Notes: generated by a model from the sequence alone, not told the origin. Counted from the first letter of the stretch, positions 18,548 to 26,755 are shown. The stretch: 64,000 nt of DNA from Novispirillum itersonii (GCF_014205675.1 NZ_JACIIX010000012.1:62001-126000); one strand, 5' to 3'. Made by a program: numbers and translations.

Positions 18548-18886
18548 TCAGCGCTTCTTCGGCTTGCTGTCCGGGTACGGAGGGCCGTACAGGACGAAAG
18601 CGCTGAAGCTGACGCCGCCGGAAGCCAGATCCAGCAGTTCATCCGGCAGTTCTTCGGTGTTGATGGCAGACGGCAGCACCACAACGGCTTCGCCCGGCTG
18701 CTCTTCGATCACGCGCAGCTTAAGGTCCAGCGGCGACTGGCGGCCCAGCAGGGCGGTCAGGGCAGCATCGGGATCAGCCAGAAGCTGGGCGCGGAATTCC
18801 GGATCAGTACCGGCCTTCTGCACCAGCGCCGATTCAATGTGTTTCCGAAGCGCCAGAATCGGGTCTTCAGTGGGAAGTGCGGTCAT
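18548..18886 (-). CDS. NHLP-type (nitrile-hydratase-like leader) RiPP precursor peptide, orphan
   Basis: 112 residues. Residues ~20-60 (GTDPEFRAQLLADPDAALTA) and LKLRVIEEQPGEAVVVLP match the nitrile hydratase alpha-like leader of NHLP natural-product precursors. The leader ends at ELPDELLDLASGG, the expected double-Gly site, leaving a 21-residue core that begins VSFSAFVLYGPP and ends PKKR. The core has Ser, Tyr and Pro but no Cys or Thr. AGGAC precedes the ATG. No maturase, YcaO, LanM, radical SAM or peptidase-ABC gene is within this window, so any processing enzymes act in trans or are absent. Family assignment is by motif recognition. Confidence 0.78.
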   Translation of the reverse strand: MTALPTEDPILALRKHIESALVQKAGTDPEFRAQLLADPDAALTALLGRQSPLDLKLRVIEEQPGEAVVVLPSAINTEELPDELLDLASGGVSFSAFVLYGPPYPDSKPKKR

Positions 18887-19160
18887 CGGACAGTCCTATC
18901 GCTCTGACGGGTCAATGGGAATTGCGTGGGGGGCATTGCGTGGGGGCGGGCTGTTCCGCCCCGGCACGCTGACGGACAGACAATAGGGCCGGACCGCCCG
19001 GAAAGGGAGGGGGTCTCTCCGCTGTGTCTGGCTGGAAACATCGCGGAAAATTCTGTGTGACCTTCGTCACTTCCCAATATTTTCAATACCTTGAAAAGGG
19101 TGATTGCCGGAAAACCGGCCTTTTTCCGGTGCTACCCCGGACCAAAGGGTCAACCGGCAT
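18887..19160. other. Non-coding spacer upstream of the NHLP precursor
   Basis: 274 bp between the precursor start and the 3' end of the LysR gene. No gene is supported. It includes a pocket of lower GC around 19045-19095 (TGTGACCTTCGTCACTTCCC then TTTTCAATACC) that probably carries the precursor's promoter. GTGACCTTCGTCAC at 19058-19071 is an imperfect inverted repeat (GTGAC with GTCAC) and could be an operator. Confidence 0.4.
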
Positions 19161-20051
19161 TTACCTCCCGCCCTCCTCTTTCAGGGCTGTGGAGAGCATG
19201 GCAACAAACTGCGTCACCTTCTGCGGGCGGAACCGGGCCGCCGGAAACACCACATGGATGCCGCCGACCGGCAGAGTCCAGTCCGGCAGCAGCATCTGAA
19301 GCCGCCCGTCACGCACCGCCGCCGCCACCAGAAAATCCGGCAGGACCGTCACCCCGCCCCCGGCCAGCGCCGCCGACAGCACCGCCAGCGTGCTGCTGAT
19401 GGTCATCGCCGGACGCATCCGCACCGGATGCTCCGCCTCCCCTTGCCGGAAAATCCAGTTCAGCGGATCGCGCATCGCGGTGTTGGCAATGAAGGGCAGC
19501 ACCGCCAGATCACCCGGCACCGACGCCTCCCCGACGCCGGGGGCCGCCACCACCCATTGCCGGAAGGTGCCGATCCGCCGCGCCTGATGGCTGCTGTCGT
19601 CCAGCCAGCCGACCCGCACCGCCACATCCGTCTGCTCCGCCACCGGATCCGTCCGCGCATCCGATACCGCCAGATCCACCGTGCAGGCCGGGTAACGGCG
19701 GGTGAACGCCGCCGCCACCGCCGCCACGGTCCCGGTGCCCAGATCCTGCGACGCCGCCACCCGCAGCACCCCCTGCGGCTCGGCATTGGTATCGGCGGCC
19801 TCCTCCACCGCCTCCGCCGCTTCCCGGAAAATCACCTGACAGCGGGCATACAGGCGTTCCCCGGCCTCGGTCAGCGTCACCCGGCGGGTGGTGCGCAGCA
19901 GCAGTGTCGCCTGCAACCCCTCCTCCAGCCGGGCCACCTGCTGGCTGACCACCGCCTTGCCCACCCCCAGCCGTTCCGCCGCAGCCGTAAAGGACCGGGT
20001 TTCCGCCACGGCGGCAAAATAGGTCAACCGGCTGAGGCTGAGAGGATCCAT
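19161..20051 (-). CDS. LysR-family transcriptional regulator
   Basis: 296 residues. The LysR HTH spans residues ~5-62 (RLTYFAAVAETRSFTAAAERL, VSQQVARLEEGLQ). The effector domain starts at GVLRVAASQDLGTG and includes TDVAVRVGWLDDSSHQARRIG and GGGVTVLPDFLVA, the CrgA/DsdC-like layout. ATG 20051 is divergent from the MBL-fold gene at 20174, with a perfect 15-base palindrome between them. It likely represses or activates itself and that gene. The effector is unknown. Confidence 0.93.
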   Translation of the reverse strand: MDPLSLSRLTYFAAVAETRSFTAAAERLGVGKAVVSQQVARLEEGLQATLLLRTTRRVTLTEAGERLYARCQVIFREAAEAVEEAADTNAEPQGVLRVAASQDLGTGTVAAVAAAFTRRYPACTVDLAVSDARTDPVAEQTDVAVRVGWLDDSSHQARRIGTFRQWVVAAPGVGEASVPGDLAVLPFIANTAMRDPLNWIFRQGEAEHPVRMRPAMTISSTLAVLSAALAGGGVTVLPDFLVAAAVRDGRLQMLLPDWTLPVGGIHVVFPAARFRPQKVTQFVAMLSTALKEEGGR

Positions 20052-20075
20052 GACACCACCATTGTCTTTCTTAAG

Positions 20076-20090
20076 CAGACAGTCTGTCTG
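20076..20090. promoter_or_regulatory. Palindrome in the LysR / MBL-fold divergent promoter
   Basis: CAGACAG-T-CTGTCTG, 7-base arms around one T, 25 bases before the LysR start and 84 before the MBL-fold start. Its position and symmetry fit a LysR recognition site; binding is inferred. Confidence 0.55.
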
Positions 20091-20173
20091 ATTACACCTT
20101 ATTTATCAATCAATCTGGCAACCGTATGGTCTTTTCCAACGACCCCTTATTCCCCGTCGAGGAGATCCCCACC

Positions 20174-21082
20174 ATGCCATCCCGCCGTCAGTTCCTGAAA
20201 GCCGCCCTGTTTGCCGGGGCCACCGCCGCCACCCTGCCCGCCGTTGCCGCTGTCACCCGCGCCGCTGCGCCCGCCCGCCTGAGCTGGCAGGCCATCCCCG
20301 CCGGAGCCAATGGCTTTTTCCGCGCCCCGGTGCTGCTCACCGGTCCGACCGAAGCCGTTCTGATCGACGGCGGCTTCACCTACGCCGATGGTCAGGCGGT
20401 GGTCGCCGCCCTCAAGGCCAGCGGCAAGACCCTGACCACCGTCTACGTCAGCCAGTCGGACCCCGATTATTATTTCAGCCTGAAGCCGGTGCGCGATGCC
20501 TTCCCGCAGGCCCGGATCCTCGCCGCCTCCGCCACCGTTGCCGCCATCCGCGCCACGGTGGAGAAGAAGCTGGCGGTATGGGGGCCGCAACTGAAGGACA
20601 ACGGCCCGCAGTCGCTGGCCGATATCGTGATCCCCGAGGCCTTCGACGGCCCGGCCCTGAGCGTGGACGGCGAAACCGTGGAGATCCTGACCACCCCCGG
20701 CATGACCAACCGCCGCACCCTGTGGGTGCCGTCACTTCAGGCGCTGTTTGGCGGGGTGCTGATCTTCTCCGGGGTTCATGTCTGGGTTGCCGACACCCCG
20801 ACCAAGGCCGAACGGGCGGCGTGGCTGGCCGCGCTGGAGGGGCTCACCGCCCGCCAGCCCGCCGTGGTGGTGGCCGGTCATCTCGCCTCCGGCAGCGCCT
20901 TTGACCGCTCCGCCATCGATCACACCCGCCGGTATCTGCTGGCTTTTGAGGAAGAACTGGCCAAGGCCGCCGATTCTGCGGCCCTGAAAGCGGCCATGGA
21001 AAGCCGCTTCCCCGGTCTGGGCATGGGCGTGGCGCTGGAGATCGGTGCCAAAGTGGCCAAAGGCGAGATGAAATGGGGCTAA
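20174..21082 (+). CDS. Tat-exported MBL-fold protein with degenerate metal site
   Basis: 302 residues. The N-terminus SRRQFLKAALFAGATAAT is a twin-arginine signal peptide, so export in folded form is likely. The rest follows the metallo-beta-lactamase order: TEAVLIDGGFTYADGQA, VYVSQSDPDYYFSLKPV, TPGMTNRRTLWVPSLQALFGG, GVHVWVADTPTKAER and VVVAGHLASGS. The canonical HxHxDH ligand motif reads QSDPDY here, and TPGHT reads TPGMT, so most usual zinc ligands are missing. ATG 20174 has GAGGAG upstream; a longer in-frame start at 20126 would bury the Tat motif. It is probably controlled by the divergent LysR gene. The function is unknown. Confidence 0.82.
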   Translation: MPSRRQFLKAALFAGATAATLPAVAAVTRAAAPARLSWQAIPAGANGFFRAPVLLTGPTEAVLIDGGFTYADGQAVVAALKASGKTLTTVYVSQSDPDYYFSLKPVRDAFPQARILAASATVAAIRATVEKKLAVWGPQLKDNGPQSLADIVIPEAFDGPALSVDGETVEILTTPGMTNRRTLWVPSLQALFGGVLIFSGVHVWVADTPTKAERAAWLAALEGLTARQPAVVVAGHLASGSAFDRSAIDHTRRYLLAFEEELAKAADSAALKAAMESRFPGLGMGVALEIGAKVAKGEMKWG

Positions 21083-21098
21083 ACCGCCCGGTCTGAGA

Positions 21099-21135
21099 CA
21101 AAACGGGCGCGGAAGATCCCTTCCACGCCCGTTTT
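21099..21135. terminator. Bidirectional terminator between MBL-fold and mrp genes
   Basis: AAAACGGGCGCGGAAG pairs with CTTCCACGCCCGTTTT (one mismatch) around a short loop. It lies between convergent genes, with an A tract on one side and a T tract on the other. Confidence 0.85.
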
Positions 21136-21169
21136 CACGCCCGTCGGCGTTCTGATCTGCCGGAACCGA

Positions 21170-22318
21170 TCAGAAGAACTTGAACAGCGGCTTTTTACGC
21201 TTTTCCACCTTCAGAGTCTGGCGCAGGCTTTCGGCAATCGCACCGTAAGCCTTGGCATGCGGGCCATCGGGATCAGCGACCACCACCGGGGTTCCGGCAT
21301 CGGCGGTTTCGCGGATACGGATATCCAGCGGGATTTCCCCCAGGAACGGCACGCCCAGCTCATCAGCGGTGCGGTGGGCACCGCCGTGGCTGAACACGTC
21401 TTCGCGGTGTCCGCAGTTGGAACAGACGTGGTAGCTCATGTTCTCGATGATGCCGAGAATCGGCACCTTGACCTTCTCGAACATCGCCAGCCCCTTGCGG
21501 GCATCCAGCAGAGCGATATCCTGCGGGGTGGAGACGATCACCGCCCCGGCCAGCGGCACCCGCTGGCTCATGGTCAGCTGGGTGTCGCCGGTGCCCGGCG
21601 GCATATCCACCACCATCACATCCAGATCGCCCCAGTTGACATCACGCAGCATCTGTTCCAGCGCGCCCATCACCATCGGGCCGCGCCACACCACCGGGCT
21701 GTCTTCCGGCACCAGAAAACCGATCGACATCACCTTCAGGCCGTGGGCTTCCAGCGGTTCCATCCCGCCCTGTTCTCCCCCGACCGGCTTGGCATGGGGG
21801 ATCCCCATCAGGCGCGGCACGCTGGGGCCGTAAATATCGGCATCGAACAGACCGACCTTCAGGCCCAGCTTCGCCAGCGCCAGCGCCAGATTGGCGGCGG
21901 TGGTGGACTTGCCGACCCCGCCCTTGCCCGAGGCGACGGCGATGATCTTTTTCACCCCCGGCAGTTCCAGCATGCCCTGCGCCGGGCGGCCTGCCGCCGG
22001 GCCATGAGAAGGGCCGTGAGAATGACCGTGATGGGCGTGCCCTGCCTGCGGCGCGGCGCTCTGGCCCGGTTTGTTGTGGGCGGTCAGCACCACCTGCGCC
22101 GTCAGCACCCCCGGCAGGCCGTGCACCACCTGCTCCGCCAGCTTGCGCACCGGCTCCAGCGCCGGTCCCAGTTCCGGCGGCACCTCCAGCGTCACCATCA
22201 CGTGGCCGTCGCGGATCACCACGCCGCCGACCCAGCCAGCGTCCACCACATCCTGCCCCTGCGGGGTCTTCACCCCGCGCAGGGCGGCAACCACATGTTC
22301 CTGAGCGACAGCCGCCAT
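21170..22318 (-). CDS. mrp: Mrp/NBP35-family iron-sulfur cluster carrier ATPase
   Basis: 382 residues from ATG 22318. Residues ~1-85 are a MIP18-like domain (ALRGVKTPQGQDVVDAGWVG). Then comes a His-rich linker (HAHHGHSHGPSHGP) and a P-loop ATPase with deviant Walker A ASGKGGVGKSTTAANLAL, Walker B VVDMPPGTGDTQLT, and the CxxC pair in HVCSNCGHRED that bridges a 4Fe-4S cluster in the dimer. It carries Fe-S clusters to apoproteins. GAGG lies 6-10 bases before ATG 22318; GTG 22333 is an alternative with a weaker site. The His-rich linker is longer than in E. coli Mrp. Confidence 0.95.
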   Translation of the reverse strand: MAAVAQEHVVAALRGVKTPQGQDVVDAGWVGGVVIRDGHVMVTLEVPPELGPALEPVRKLAEQVVHGLPGVLTAQVVLTAHNKPGQSAAPQAGHAHHGHSHGPSHGPAAGRPAQGMLELPGVKKIIAVASGKGGVGKSTTAANLALALAKLGLKVGLFDADIYGPSVPRLMGIPHAKPVGGEQGGMEPLEAHGLKVMSIGFLVPEDSPVVWRGPMVMGALEQMLRDVNWGDLDVMVVDMPPGTGDTQLTMSQRVPLAGAVIVSTPQDIALLDARKGLAMFEKVKVPILGIIENMSYHVCSNCGHREDVFSHGGAHRTADELGVPFLGEIPLDIRIRETADAGTPVVVADPDGPHAKAYGAIAESLRQTLKVEKRKKPLFKFF

Positions 22319-22646
22319 TTTTTCCTCACTCACCCGATCATCATCATTCTGTCCGGCCCGACATCACCGCCCTGACCGGGAGTTGCCCGCGCTGCCGTCA
22401 TCGCCTATAACCGGATGACGATATCGCGAAAACAGTCTTCCGGCCGGGGCCGGAAACCCGGCGACTGTGTTGCGTCCTGACGGACCCGAAGCCAGCAATT
22501 TCGGCATCCGCGACGGTAAACACAAGGGCCAATTACATCCTGCCGTCCCCGGGCCGCCTGCGGCAGCCGGGGGACAGACCCCGGTCACGAGAACGGTTTT
22601 CCCCTGCCCCGGCCTTGACGGCGGTCAGGTTTCACCACACTTGCCA
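22319..22646. other. Non-coding spacer between mrp and the hflK leader
   Basis: About 330 bp with divergent transcription on both sides. Short open frames on each strand here show no recognisable domain or ribosome site and were left out. It probably holds the promoters for mrp (minus) and hflKC (plus). No confident -35/-10 pair was seen. Confidence 0.4.
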
Positions 22647-22729
22647 CCCTAAGGCCCGGCGACGGGCCACAGGATAAACAGGACAACCCCTAAGGCCCGG
22701 TGACGGGCCATTAGGATAAACAGGACAAC
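22647..22729 (+). repeat. Duplicated hairpin leader upstream of hflK
   Basis: A ~41-base segment occurs twice (22647-22687 and 22688-22729). Each copy has CCCTAAGGCCCGG, a hairpin GGCCCG-(C/T)GA-type loop-CGGGCC, then AGGATAAACAGGACAAC. The second copy ends 18 bases before the hflK ATG and is followed by the ribosome site GAGAGGTAGG. Both copies probably lie in the 5' untranslated region. Confidence 0.8.
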
Positions 22730-22747
22730 ATAGAGAGGTAGGACTCA

Positions 22748-23920
22748 ATGGGTTCCAGCAATCAGGGCGGTCCCTGGGGCGGCGGAGGCGGCCCGTGGGG
22801 CGGCGGATCCGGCAACGGTGGCAACGGTGGCCCGGGCAACGGCGGCAACGGCGGGCCGGGTAACGATGGCAACCGGGGCAACCCGTGGGGGAACGGTGGC
22901 AATGGCGGCGGTGGCCGTGGGCCGCAGCCGCCGGATCTGGACGATCTGCTGCGGCAGGGACAGGAACGCCTGAAGCAGGTGATGCCCGGCGGCTTCGGCG
23001 GCCCGCGCGCCATCGTTCTGGTGGTGCTGGGCATGCTGGTGGCGTGGATGGCCACCGGCTTCTACCGCGTCAACCCGGACCAGCAGGGCGTGGAACTGCT
23101 GTTTGGCAAGTTCGTCAAGACCACCGGCCCCGGCCTGAACTACTGGTTCCCGGCTCCGGTCGGCGAGGTGATGACCCCGCGCGTGACGGAAACCCGTCAG
23201 GTCGCCATCGGGGGCCGCGATGCCCGCCGCGGGGCCGATGCCGCCGCCGGTGGCCAGATGCTGACCGGTGACCAGAACATCATCGATGTGGATTTCATCG
23301 TGCAGTGGCGTATCCGCGATGCCGGGGAATTCCTGTTCAACATCCGTGACCACGAAACCACCATCCGCGCCGCCGCCGAAAGCGCGATGCGTGAGGTGAT
23401 CGGCCGCACCCCGCTGGAAGTGGCGATGACCACCGGCCGTGGCGAGGCCCAGACCCGCGCCCGCGACCTGTTGCAGGGGATCCTTGATACCTACAAGGCG
23501 GGGGTGACGGTGCTGGACGTGCAGCTTCAGAAGGCTGACCCGCCGCAGGAAGTGATCGACGCCTTCAACGACGTGCAGCGCGCCCGTCAGGACAAGGAAC
23601 GCCTTCAGAACGAGGCCAACACCTACCGCAACGACATCCTGCCCCGCGCCAAGGGGGAATCGGAGCGGCTGATTCAGGAGGCCTCCGCCTACCGCGACCG
23701 CGTGGTGAAGGACGCCGAAGGGGAAGCCGCCCGCTTCCTGTCGGTCTACGAGACCTACCGCAATGCCCGTGATGTGACCACCCAGCGCCTGTATCTGGAA
23801 ACCATGCAGGACGTGCTGAAGCAGTCCGACAAGGTCATCCTCGACAAGGCCGGTGGCGCGGTGCCGTACCTGCCGCTGCCGGAAGTCCGCAAAGCGCTTC
23901 AGGGTCAGGAGAGCAAGTGA
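22748..23920 (+). CDS. hflK: HflK, SPFH-domain subunit of the FtsH-modulating complex
   Basis: 390 residues. Residues 1-57 are a Gly/Asn/Trp-rich tail (repeated PWGGG and GNGG), as in other HflK proteins. One membrane segment lies near residues 88-105 (AIVLVVLGMLVAWMATGFY), followed by the SPFH domain (VNPDQQGVELLFGKFVKTT) and the long coiled coil (QRARQDKERLQNEANTYRN, VVKDAEGEAARFLSVYETY). HflK and HflC assemble into a periplasm-facing cage around FtsH and tune its proteolysis of membrane proteins. ATG 22748 follows GAGAGGTAGG. The stop overlaps the hflC start by one base. Confidence 0.96.
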   Translation: MGSSNQGGPWGGGGGPWGGGSGNGGNGGPGNGGNGGPGNDGNRGNPWGNGGNGGGGRGPQPPDLDDLLRQGQERLKQVMPGGFGGPRAIVLVVLGMLVAWMATGFYRVNPDQQGVELLFGKFVKTTGPGLNYWFPAPVGEVMTPRVTETRQVAIGGRDARRGADAAAGGQMLTGDQNIIDVDFIVQWRIRDAGEFLFNIRDHETTIRAAAESAMREVIGRTPLEVAMTTGRGEAQTRARDLLQGILDTYKAGVTVLDVQLQKADPPQEVIDAFNDVQRARQDKERLQNEANTYRNDILPRAKGESERLIQEASAYRDRVVKDAEGEAARFLSVYETYRNARDVTTQRLYLETMQDVLKQSDKVILDKAGGAVPYLPLPEVRKALQGQESK

Positions 23921-24789
23921 TGAGCACCACCAAACTCGGCATTTTCGGGGTTGCGGTTGCCGCCGTCGCCATTCTGGCCAGCAGCGCGATGTTCACTGTT
24001 CGCCAGACCGAACAGGTGATTGTCCTTCAGCTCGGCAATCCGGTGCGGGTGATCAAGGAACCCGGTCTTCAGTTCAAGATCCCGTTCATCCAGAACGTGC
24101 TGTATTACGACAACCGGGTGCTGGACCTTGATCCGCCGACGCAGGAACTGCCGCTGATCGACCAGAAGCGCATCATCGTCGATACCTACGCCCGTTACCG
24201 CATCGTTGATCCGCTGGAATTCTACAAGACCGTCCGGCTGGAAGATAACCTGCGCAACCGTCTGGGCGGCATCCTCAACGCCGCCGTCCGCAAGGAAATG
24301 GGCGAAAGCGAGCTGACCGACCTGCTGACCGAAAAGCGCGGCGACGTGATGAAGCGGATCAGCCGCACCGTCGCCCAGCGTGCCCCGGAATTCGGCATCG
24401 AGATCATCGACGTCCGTATCGGCCGCACCGATCTGCCGCAGCAGACCTCGCAGTCGGTGTTCAACCGCATGCGGTCTGACCGTGTGGCACAGGCCGCCCA
24501 GCTGCGCGCCGAAGGCGAAGAGCTGAAGGTGAAGATTCAGGCCGAAGCCGACCGCACCCGCACCGGCCTGCTGGCCGACGCCCGCCGCGAGGCGGAAGTG
24601 CTGCGCGGGGAAGGCGACGGTGCCCGCAACAAGATCCTCGGCGATGCCTATGGCCGGGATGCGGAATTCTTCCGCTTCTACCGCTCGATGGATGCCTACC
24701 GGCAGGCGTTGGGGGATGGCCGGACCACCATGGTCCTCAGCCCGGATTCGGAATTCTTCCGTTACTTCGGCAAAGCACCGCAGAAGTAA
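23920..24789 (+). CDS. hflC: HflC, SPFH-domain partner of HflK
   Basis: 289 residues. An N-terminal membrane anchor (GVAVAAVAILASSAMFTV) precedes the SPFH domain (QTEQVIVLQLGNPVRVIKE) and a coiled coil (DRVAQAAQLRAEGEELKVK, ADARREAEVLRGEGDGAR). FGIEIIDVRIGRTDLPQQ is typical of HflC. It forms the hetero-oligomeric HflKC cage that regulates FtsH. The start is ATG 23920 in a TGATG overlap with hflK; GTG 23917 is in frame but less likely. A strong terminator follows, so degP is transcribed separately. Confidence 0.96.
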   Translation: MSTTKLGIFGVAVAAVAILASSAMFTVRQTEQVIVLQLGNPVRVIKEPGLQFKIPFIQNVLYYDNRVLDLDPPTQELPLIDQKRIIVDTYARYRIVDPLEFYKTVRLEDNLRNRLGGILNAAVRKEMGESELTDLLTEKRGDVMKRISRTVAQRAPEFGIEIIDVRIGRTDLPQQTSQSVFNRMRSDRVAQAAQLRAEGEELKVKIQAEADRTRTGLLADARREAEVLRGEGDGARNKILGDAYGRDAEFFRFYRSMDAYRQALGDGRTTMVLSPDSEFFRYFGKAPQK

Positions 24790-24807
24790 GATCAGGATCT
24801 GTGACGG

Positions 24808-24833
24808 AAAAGCGGGGGAAACCCCGCTTTTTT
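24808..24833 (+). terminator. Terminator of hflKC
   Basis: AAAAGCGGGG-GAAA-CCCCGCTTTTTT, a perfect stem with a GNRA-type loop and T run, 19 bases after the hflC stop. Confidence 0.93.
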
Positions 24834-25085
24834 GCTGTCCGGATCCTGACAGAATCCCCCTTGCCCTCGTTTTGCCCCGATTAACCCGCCCAATGATCCC
24901 CCATCGCCTGTACCGATGAAAAACAACCGGTTCAGGCTCCGTTCAGGGCAATTGTTCTTGAATGCCATCACAGAGTGCCCCACATACTGGGGTGCCGTGA
25001 TCCGGCCCCACCGCCTGCCCTCTGTCCGGGAAGCTGCCTGAGTTTTCAACAGGCTCCGGCCCGGAAAAAATCAGACGGTGCGGCG

Positions 25086-25117
25086 GAACCACGGCACCGG
25101 GTATCTGCGGGTACGCC
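25086..25117 (+). promoter_or_regulatory. Possible extracytoplasmic-stress (sigma-E-like) promoter of degP
   Basis: GGAAC at about 25086 is followed after 14 bases by TCTGC, resembling the RpoE pattern GGAAC-N15/16-TCTGA. Transcription would start near 25120, giving a short leader before the GTG at 25145. degP is a classic sigma-E target in enterobacteria. One-site pattern match only. The rest of 24834-25085 shows no gene. Confidence 0.3.
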
Positions 25118-25144
25118 CCTATGAAGACAGTTACGGAGGCAAGC

Positions 25145-26755
25145 GTGTTTTCTGCCTATCGCTCCCCCCTTTCCCGTTCCCTGCCGCAGGCTGCGGGATC
25201 TGACAGCGCCCCGGCGGGCCACCCCCTGCCCCGCCGCGCCACCGCCCGGGCCATGGCCCTGCGCGCCGCAACCAGCACTGGCACCGCCGCATGGATGCTG
25301 GCGCTGGCCGCTGCCCTGATGGTGCTGGTGTCGCAGATGGCGCAGGCACAGGCCCGTGGCACCCCCGACAGCTTCGCCGATCTGGCGGAACGCCTGCTGC
25401 CGGCGGTGGTCAACATCTCCACCTCCCAGACCATTTCCGCCGACCGCAGCCCGGACATGCCGCAGTTCCCGCCCGGCTCACCGTTCGAGGAATTCTTCAA
25501 GGACTATCTGGAACGCCAGAACCCCGGCCGCAACGGCGGCAACGGCGGCGATCAGCCGACGCAGCGCGCCACCTCGCTCGGGTCCGGCTTCATCGTCGAT
25601 CCGGACGGCTACATCGTCACCAACAACCACGTCATTCAGGATGCCGATGAAATCACCGTCATCCTGTCCGACGATACCGCCCTGAAGGCGGAGCTGATCG
25701 GCCGCGACGCCAAGGTGGACATCGCCCTGCTGAAGGTCGATGCCAAGCGCAAGCTGCCCTACGTCGATTTCGGCGATTCCGACAAGGCCCGCGTCGGCGA
25801 CTGGGTGATGGCAATCGGCAACCCGTTCGGGCTGGGTGGCACCGTCACCGCCGGGATCCTGTCGGCCAAGACCCGCGATATTAACGCCGGTCCCTATGAC
25901 AGCTTCCTCCAGACCGATGCCCCGATCAACCGTGGCAACTCCGGCGGCCCGCTGTTCAACATGGACGGTCAGGTGGTCGGCGTGAACACCGCCATCTACT
26001 CGCCGTCGGGCGGCAGCGTCGGCATCGGCTTCGCCTCTCCGGCCAACCTGCTGAAGCCGGTGCTGGAAGACCTGCGCAAGTATGGCAAAACCCGCCGGGG
26101 CTGGCTGGGGGTCCGCATCCAGACCGTCACCGACGAAATCGCCGAAAGCCTTGGCCTGAAGAAAGCCCGTGGCGCGCTGGTCGCCGGGATCGAGGACGGC
26201 AGCCCGGCCATCGGTGCCGGCATCCAGACCGGGGACGTGATTCTGGAATGGGACAGCCGTGAAGTGAAGGAAATGCGCCGCCTGCCCGCCATGGTCGCCG
26301 AAAGCAAGATCGGTGACAGTGTGCCGGTGGTGGTGTGGCGTGACGGCGAACGCAAGACCGTCAAGGTCAAGGTCGGCGAGCTGAAGGACGAAGAACAGCA
26401 GGCCAAGGCCGACGCCCCGAAGAAGAAGGAAACCGCTGCGGTCGAAAGCAGCGCCGTCAAGTCGCTGGGCCTGTCGGTGACCCCGGTCACGGCCGCCAGC
26501 CGCGCCAAGTACAGCCTGCCCGACACCATCACCAAGGGCCTGATCGTCACCGATGTGACCGCCAAGGGCCCGGCTGAGGAAAAGGGCATCCGCCGCGGCA
26601 ACGTGCTGCTGGAAATGGGCGGCAAGGAACTGAAGTCCGCCGGGGACATGGCCGAACAGGTGGCCAAGACCAAGGAAAGCGGGCGGAAGTCGGTGCTGCT
26701 GCTGGTACAGGTCGGCAACGACATGAAGTACGTGCCGGTCAACATCGGCAACTGA
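25145..26755 (+). CDS. degP: DegP/HtrA-family periplasmic serine endoprotease
   Basis: 536 residues from GTG 25145. A long N-region leads into a signal segment (WMLALAAALMVLVSQMAQAQA-like, residues ~50-70). The trypsin-like domain has the triad His162 (NNHVIQDAD), Asp192 (KVDIALLKV) and Ser266 (GNSGGPLFN). Two PDZ domains follow (RRGWLGVRIQTVTDEIAES and the C-terminal DVTAKGPAEEKGI). It degrades or refolds damaged envelope proteins. GTG 25145 is preferred over ATG 25121 because GGAGG lies at 25135-25139, six bases upstream. A Gly/Asn-rich loop (NGGNGGD) near residue 130 corresponds to the LA loop. Confidence 0.95.
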   Translation: MFSAYRSPLSRSLPQAAGSDSAPAGHPLPRRATARAMALRAATSTGTAAWMLALAAALMVLVSQMAQAQARGTPDSFADLAERLLPAVVNISTSQTISADRSPDMPQFPPGSPFEEFFKDYLERQNPGRNGGNGGDQPTQRATSLGSGFIVDPDGYIVTNNHVIQDADEITVILSDDTALKAELIGRDAKVDIALLKVDAKRKLPYVDFGDSDKARVGDWVMAIGNPFGLGGTVTAGILSAKTRDINAGPYDSFLQTDAPINRGNSGGPLFNMDGQVVGVNTAIYSPSGGSVGIGFASPANLLKPVLEDLRKYGKTRRGWLGVRIQTVTDEIAESLGLKKARGALVAGIEDGSPAIGAGIQTGDVILEWDSREVKEMRRLPAMVAESKIGDSVPVVVWRDGERKTVKVKVGELKDEEQQAKADAPKKKETAAVESSAVKSLGLSVTPVTAASRAKYSLPDTITKGLIVTDVTAKGPAEEKGIRRGNVLLEMGGKELKSAGDMAEQVAKTKESGRKSVLLLVQVGNDMKYVPVNIGN

